This document shows, one piece after another, positions 7,979 through 11,146 of a DNA stretch of 11,146 nt (position 1 is its first letter; each line of letters starts with the position of its first letter). This stretch comes from Synergistaceae bacterium. GTDB taxonomy: Bacteria > Synergistota > Synergistia > Synergistales > Synergistaceae. The translations under genes and the position numbers were made by a program. The notes beneath the pieces are model-generated. The model did not search any database. It was not told the origin of the DNA and saw only the letters and a program-made list of their open reading frames with translations. The stretch is from NCBI GenBank assembly GCA_012728505.1, contig JAAYEY010000107.1, forward strand, positions 1-11,146. The letters are read 5' to 3'.

Positions 7979-9295
7979 TTATTTTTTTCCCTCTCTCTTA
8001 AACGTGTGTGGCTGGGATTCCGAAAGTTTTACGATTTGATTTGCTAGTGCAGAGATACCATCTCTGAGCTTAAAGATGCAATCTGTAACAGAACCATTAC
8101 CCCTTACTATTTCCTCTGCCATTGCCTGGCAGGAAGGTCTGCCACAGGATCCACAATCAATATGGGGGAGACCATTGTATATCTCCTTCATCTGCTGTAG
8201 TTTGACCATAGCATCAGCAACGTTATCAGAGAGGGGAAGTCTAGGTCTGGGTTGGTATTCTTTAGTTATAGACCAAATATCCATCGCATATAGCTCTTCT
8301 ACCCTTGAAAGTTCTTTAGGTGTAATCTCCCATTCAGTTTCCATGTTGATGAGACGAAGGTTTGCAAGAAAACGGGAATCAGCTGTCCCCACTCCACCAA
8401 CGCATCCTGTATCACAGACTCTGCATTCTATAAAGTCAACACCTCGCAGTCTTCCAAGCTCCAGTTCCTGAAGAATATCAAGAGTATTGTTCATGCCTGA
8501 GACTGCAAGAACGGTAAGCTTTCTGTCCGAGAAGGCCTGAACATGCCTAGCTTCGCCGTATCTTCTTGCCCACTGTATCCATCTGTTATTTCTTTTCTTA
8601 TGAACTGCTTTACTTTCAACATGTATGTCTCCCTCAGCCATTATACTTCTGGCTACACGCCTCACCGTTACTCCGTTTGTTAGAGGAAACAAGTTTTTGC
8701 TTTGCGGCTCTCTGGCCATTGTTATCTTAGCGGGACAGGGAGCAAGGAGAGTAAGAGGAACATCGCTGTTGGTCTTCATCCTCCACAATGTTCCGGCTAT
8801 TTCGAGAGGAGAAAGGACGGGGACGATCCTTGGAAGCAGCTCCGGAAACTTGGTCTGAATAAGTCTTAAAACTGAAGGACAGTAAACTGATATTACAGGT
8901 AAAGAAGTTTTTGGCGACCTGTTTATGAACTGTGCAATTGCATAGGCGGCTAAATCAAAGGCATCCTCTGCTTCGTCTATAAGGGTATTGAAACCAAGGG
9001 ATAGCAGCACTTCTTCCAAGTTATCTGGTTTTGGGTAGTGACAGAACTGGGCAAAGAAGGACGGGTCAGCAATTATATTAACGGGGGAAGATTCTTTTAT
9101 CTTGTTCCAGTCATCTTCGTATATACCAAGAGCTGATCGGCCACAGGCACGAAGGCACTCTCCGCAGTCTACACAGAGTTCGTCTATTATGGATATTTCT
9201 CCCTTAACTACACGTATAGCCTCGGTAGGACAGACTCTGATACAGTTAACGCACCCTTGACACGCTTCTTTCGATATTTTTATACTATGTTCCAT
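7979..9295 (-). CDS. Ferredoxin/[FeFe]-hydrogenase-like protein, probable H2 or redox sensor
   Basis: A 438-residue Fe-S protein. The N-terminus has a two-cluster ferredoxin domain (C12/C15/C18/C22 and C41/C44/C47/C51). The middle is an H-cluster-like domain in which all four [4Fe-4S]H cysteines remain: C139 (VYCPSV), C187 (APCPAK) and C294/C298 (CDTGC). The surroundings differ from catalytic enzymes: Tyr138 replaces the proton-transfer Cys of the usual TSCCP motif, and CDTGC replaces CPGGC after an ECRV stretch. The C-terminus carries a four-Cys Fe-S domain (C381, C384, C389, C406; PF04060-like). This layout without a PAS domain recalls the sensory group-D [FeFe] hydrogenases such as Tam HydS. 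It probably senses H2 or redox state and turns over H2 slowly if at all. It has a GGAGG site about 10 bases before the ATG and lies between the RsbT-like and DRTGG genes. Confidence 0.85.
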   Translation of the reverse strand: MEHSIKISKEACQGCVNCIRVCPTEAIRVVKGEISIIDELCVDCGECLRACGRSALGIYEDDWNKIKESSPVNIIADPSFFAQFCHYPKPDNLEEVLLSLGFNTLIDEAEDAFDLAAYAIAQFINRSPKTSLPVISVYCPSVLRLIQTKFPELLPRIVPVLSPLEIAGTLWRMKTNSDVPLTLLAPCPAKITMAREPQSKNLFPLTNGVTVRRVARSIMAEGDIHVESKAVHKKRNNRWIQWARRYGEARHVQAFSDRKLTVLAVSGMNNTLDILQELELGRLRGVDFIECRVCDTGCVGGVGTADSRFLANLRLINMETEWEITPKELSRVEELYAMDIWSITKEYQPRPRLPLSDNVADAMVKLQQMKEIYNGLPHIDCGSCGRPSCQAMAEEIVRGNGSVTDCIFKLRDGISALANQIVKLSESQPHTFKREGKK

Positions 9296-9480
9296 GAGGT
9301 TCGCTCCTCCGTAACAGCCGGCATATAGCTAATATCTGGCAGCGGCTGGATTCAATAACTGCATACTTAGGCTCTGTAGCTTAAAAGCTGCTCGTTTCAA
9401 ACGTCATCTCTATTTGAGCCAGAAGTAAAAAGAACAGAATGTTAGGTTTGAGCAACCTATCAGACTTGAATCTTTTGAAA
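9296..9480 (-). other. Spacer between RsbT-like and hydrogenase-like genes, with a weak hairpin
   Basis: 185 bases without a credible gene. Just after the RsbT-like stop, TAGGTT and AACCTA (9443-9448 and 9454-9459) form a 6-bp stem with a 5-base loop; on the minus strand a TTCTTTTT stretch follows about 10 bases later, so this may be a weak terminator or attenuator. The end nearer the hydrogenase-like gene holds its GGAGG site, whose GAGG can pair with a CCTC directly before the ATG. No convincing promoter pair was found, but a second internal promoter is possible. Confidence 0.35.
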
Positions 9481-9912
9481 TTACTTTTTATTGAAAAATA
9501 CGGTGGACTTCATTACAGTTCCAACACCAAGGGTAGATTCGATCTCAAAAGCGTCCGAATTCCTCTTTATGTTCGGAAGTCCCATTCCTGCTCCGAAGCC
9601 CATTTCTCTGGCTTGATTGGAGGCCGTTGTAAATCCTTCTGTCATCGCTTTTTTGATGTCGGGAATTCCCGGCCCTTTGTCTTCTGCTGTTATCTCGATT
9701 TTATCTTCCGATATGACAGCCTTAAGCATCCCGCCATTTGCGTGTATAACCAGATTAATCTCTGCTTCGTATGTAACTATAGCAGCCCTGGTACATATCG
9801 CGGACTCTATGCCAAGCATTTTTAGAGTTTTTTTAATATTATTCGAGGCAGCTCCTGCCTCCATGAAGTCGTTTCCTTCGATCCTGTATTCCATACATAC
9901 AGGAGCACCCAT
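9481..9912 (-). CDS. RsbT/SpoIIAB-like GHKL serine kinase or anti-sigma-type ATP-binding protein
   Basis: A 143-residue single-domain GHKL ATPase. The N-box (EAEINLVIHANGG, about 49-61, with N53), the G1 box DKGPGI (78-83), the G2 region GFGAGMGLPN (105-114) and the terminal GVGTVM (129-134) are all intact and match RsbT-type switch kinases more closely than sensor histidine kinases. Such proteins phosphorylate a serine or bind partner proteins; no STAS-domain or sigma-factor partner is encoded nearby, so the target is unknown. The start is well fixed: GGAGGG ends 8 bases before the ATG at 9912. It lies 4 bases after the stop of the upstream DRTGG gene and before the hydrogenase-like sensor, which makes it the likely output or modifier of that sensor. 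Confidence 0.87.
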   Translation of the reverse strand: MGAPVCMEYRIEGNDFMEAGAASNNIKKTLKMLGIESAICTRAAIVTYEAEINLVIHANGGMLKAVISEDKIEITAEDKGPGIPDIKKAMTEGFTTASNQAREMGFGAGMGLPNIKRNSDAFEIESTLGVGTVMKSTVFFNKK

Positions 9913-9916
9913 ATTG

Positions 9917-10285
9917 CTAACCCTCCCGCGGCTGTGGCACGTAGCTTGGTTTTACTCCTGATTCGTATAGCCTTCCACAGACTTCGTACAGGCTAAATTT
10001 AGACAGAAGCAAGGGTATTCCGCTTTCCTTTGCAAGGGTCACCGTCTCATCAAGCGGCAGCTTGCCTCTTACGAATACTATGGCCGGAAGATCGAGCATT
10101 TGTGCCGTTCTGACTATCTGTATGTTGGTAAGTCCTGTCAGAAGAAGGGAGCCGGGTGAGCAGAAGGCAAGTACATCGCTCATAAGATCGCATGCGTATG
10201 CGTACGGCACTTCTATTTCACTGATATCAATGTCTGAGATCATAACTTCTGCATTAAGAAGCTCGGCCAATTCTTTTAAGTTCAT
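9917..10285 (-). CDS. Small DRTGG-domain protein (second copy, head of the sensor operon)
   Basis: A 122-residue DRTGG-domain protein. I use the ATG at 10283-10285 because a strong AGGAGG (10295-10300) lies 9 bases before it and the recognisable domain (MNLKELAELLNAEV) begins there; the frame stays open upstream to 10366, but that part overlaps the promoter and looks non-coding. A hydrophobic centre (GSLLLTGLT, then LPAIVFVRGK) and a final helix (SLYEVCGRLYESG) follow the same plan as the other DRTGG protein. It is the first gene after the promoter at 10338-10366. Pairing of two DRTGG proteins around the kinase and hydrogenase-like sensor suggests they share a ligand or form a complex; their biochemical role is unknown. 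Confidence 0.8.
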   Translation of the reverse strand: MNLKELAELLNAEVMISDIDISEIEVPYAYACDLMSDVLAFCSPGSLLLTGLTNIQIVRTAQMLDLPAIVFVRGKLPLDETVTLAKESGIPLLLSKFSLYEVCGRLYESGVKPSYVPQPREG

Positions 10286-10337
10286 TTCAAACGTCCTCCT
10301 ATAGACTATGTATATTTTATTTTTATAGCCCAACATA

Positions 10338-10366
10338 ATTTTACCGTCTTGCGCAAAAAATAACAA
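10338..10366 (-). promoter_or_regulatory. Sigma-70-type promoter for the DRTGG/RsbT/hydrogenase-like/PHP operon
   Basis: On the minus strand, TTGTTA (10366-10361) and TAAAAT (10343-10338) are separated by exactly 17 bases, in a very AT-rich spacer. Transcription would start near 10331 and leave a leader of roughly 46 bases before the ATG at 10285. It matches the housekeeping consensus well, but this is read from sequence only. Confidence 0.5.
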
Positions 10367-10411
10367 GCTTAAAAAAATGAGACAGTGTGGGTCTTTTATA
10401 ATGTTATTCTT

Positions 10412-10432
10412 CTTATAATTTTAAGTTATAAG
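10412..10432. repeat. Perfect AT-rich inverted repeat in the spacer upstream of the sensor operon promoter
   Basis: CTTATAA and TTATAAG (10412-10418 and 10426-10432) form a perfect 7-base inverted repeat around a 7-base centre, about 46 bases upstream of the predicted -35 box. It could be a regulator binding site or chance in AT-rich DNA. The same spacer (10286-10476) also has a weak AGAC/GTCT hairpin near 10380-10396, followed on the minus strand by a T-run, that may terminate the upstream fdhD/GHKL transcript. Confidence 0.3.
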
Positions 10433-10476
10433 TGTAATTCTTATTTAATAAATCAACTTTACCGATTATTGTCTTT

Positions 10477-11052
10477 TTATGCCAAGGTGGAAGGTGCTCC
10501 TTCCCATTTTATCTCATCTAGGTTGTCTTTGATATGCCCTCTAAGCCACAGACCTACATCCGCTGAGCGAAGCATTTCTCTGTCTCCATCAAGAGCCTCT
10601 ATAATCTCATCTGTATCGAGAATAAATTCACCGAAATCCGTTTTATGACGGTATATCCAGTGAATTTCCGGTGACCCCATCAACAAGGTCATCATAGTAG
10701 CCGGAACGTCTCCAAGTGGAGGCCTGTCAATACTGCTCATTCTAAATGTTGCAGTCGTTTTTGTCCCTTTGCCTGGCGTTGAACTTATGTTAAGACCACC
10801 ATCACAGAGTTCTGCAGACTGTTTAAGAAAGGGCAGTCCCATTCCGACCCTTCTGGTCGTCCTTGTGGTAGTGAAAGGGTCTGTCACCTTTAATATAAAA
10901 TCTTCGCTCATTCCCTTGCCGTTGTCTTTTATCGAAAAAACTAGAGTATCCTTAGATTTGTTTTCAAGAATTTCGATTACTATCTCTGTGCCATTTGCCA
11001 TAACACTGTTCTCTGCTATATCAAGAACATGTGCTGAAAGATCTTCAAGCAA
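10477..11052 (-). CDS. Stand-alone GHKL ATPase, histidine-kinase-like, without a phosphoacceptor domain
   Basis: A 191-residue protein. The N-terminal 105 residues are a GHKL ATP-binding domain: N-box HVLDIAENSVMANG (7-20), DNGKGM (42-47), DPFTTT (57-62), VGMGLPFLKQ (68-77) and GKGTKTTATF (93-102). There is no transmembrane, sensor or dimerisation/phosphoacceptor domain, so it is not a complete histidine kinase. The C-terminal 85 residues (WIYRH and WLRGH patches) are not recognised. I choose the TTG at 11050-11052 because GGAGGG (11061-11066) lies about 9 bases upstream; the in-frame GTG at 11059-11061 touches that site. Similar short ATPases sit in hydrogenase clusters of Clostridia, as I recall. 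It begins just after the fdhD stop and is likely co-transcribed with fdhD. Confidence 0.8.
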   Translation of the reverse strand: MLEDLSAHVLDIAENSVMANGTEIVIEILENKSKDTLVFSIKDNGKGMSEDFILKVTDPFTTTRTTRRVGMGLPFLKQSAELCDGGLNISSTPGKGTKTTATFRMSSIDRPPLGDVPATMMTLLMGSPEIHWIYRHKTDFGEFILDTDEIIEALDGDREMLRSADVGLWLRGHIKDNLDEIKWEGAPSTLA

Positions 11053-11057
11053 TTTCT

Positions 11058-11146
11058 TCACCCTCCGATATTATATTTTATCCTTTCAGGAGCGCTGTAG
11101 ACGTTAAATCTTCCGCTCCTTGCAAAACCTATAAGGGTCATATTAC
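11058..11146 (-). CDS. fdhD: FdhD formate dehydrogenase accessory sulfurtransferase (C-terminal end only)
   Basis: Only the last 29 or so codons are in the window, ending with TGA at 11058-11060. The visible tail MTLIGFARSGRFNVYSAPER matches the conserved FdhD C-terminus (TLxGFxRxxRxNVYxxPERI pattern). FdhD transfers sulfur to the Mo/W-bisMGD cofactor and is needed for formate dehydrogenase activity, so it fits the fdhA gene on the opposite strand. The frame continues past base 11146, so the start lies outside. The stop is 5 bases before the start chosen for the GHKL gene, so the two are probably one operon. The identification rests on a short segment. Confidence 0.75.
   Translation of the reverse strand, partial: NMTLIGFARSGRFNVYSAPERIKYNIGG

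Noticed and set aside
7979..9295. Catalytic HydA hydrogenase
   Set aside because: The proton-transfer Cys is Tyr and the third motif is altered; the sequence fits a sensory or divergent homologue better.
10286..10366. Longer N-terminus for the DRTGG protein up to 10366
   Set aside because: The extension overlaps a good promoter, has atypical composition, and the strong AGGAGG fits the ATG at 10285.
10385..10648. Plus-strand ORF across the AT-rich spacer and into the GHKL gene
   Set aside because: It is antisense to a well-supported GHKL domain and shows no family features.
11050..11061. GTG at 11059-11061 as start of the GHKL gene
   Set aside because: It directly abuts the GGAGGG site with no spacing; the TTG at 11050-11052 has a normal distance.
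1..11146. CRISPR arrays, tRNA or rRNA genes, insertion sequences
   Set aside because: No regularly spaced repeats, no tRNA-like cloverleaf and no transposase or terminal inverted repeats were seen.

Overview
The window looks like chromosome from a strictly anaerobic, formate- and hydrogen-metabolising bacterium. The signs are a selenocysteine formate dehydrogenase, a NuoF/HydB-type flavin subunit, an [FeFe]-hydrogenase-like protein, a rubrerythrin-type diiron protein and many low-potential Fe-S domains. Strong GGAGG ribosome-binding sites and the gene families suggest Synergistota or Clostridia. No taxonomic marker is present, so this placement is tentative.

Plus strand, about 1-6190: a formate module. 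It opens with the 3' part of a NuoF/HydB/HylB-like FMN and Fe-S subunit (cut by the window edge). Next is the catalytic formate dehydrogenase subunit, one 897-residue selenoprotein spanning an in-frame UGA at 2382-2384 with a candidate SECIS just behind it. Then come a FocA-type formate channel, a MobA-like molybdenum-cofactor guanylyltransferase and a beta-carbonic anhydrase. Together they would make an NAD(P)-linked, possibly electron-bifurcating, formate dehydrogenase, supply its bis-MGD cofactor, move formate across the membrane and interconvert CO2 and bicarbonate. A separate rubrerythrin-like gene follows at 6343-6792 and ends in a probable bidirectional terminator.

Minus strand, 11146 down to 6880: a signalling module. 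Reading in its own direction it holds the tail of FdhD (the sulfurtransferase that matures formate dehydrogenase), a stand-alone GHKL ATPase, an AT-rich spacer with a good promoter, a DRTGG-domain protein, an RsbT-like GHKL kinase, a ferredoxin/[FeFe]-hydrogenase-like protein with all four H-cluster cysteines but a changed proton-transfer site, a second DRTGG protein and a PHP-domain phosphoesterase. No gene here is an obvious catalytic hydrogenase, transporter or DNA-binding regulator. The set reads as a sensor (H2 or redox), kinase-like ATPases, nucleotide- or ligand-binding DRTGG proteins and a phosphoesterase.

The two modules converge at about 6793-6880. The presence of fdhD at the head of the minus-strand block physically ties the signalling genes to formate dehydrogenase, so the most interesting hypothesis is that the minus-strand set senses H2 or redox state and adjusts formate/hydrogen metabolism.
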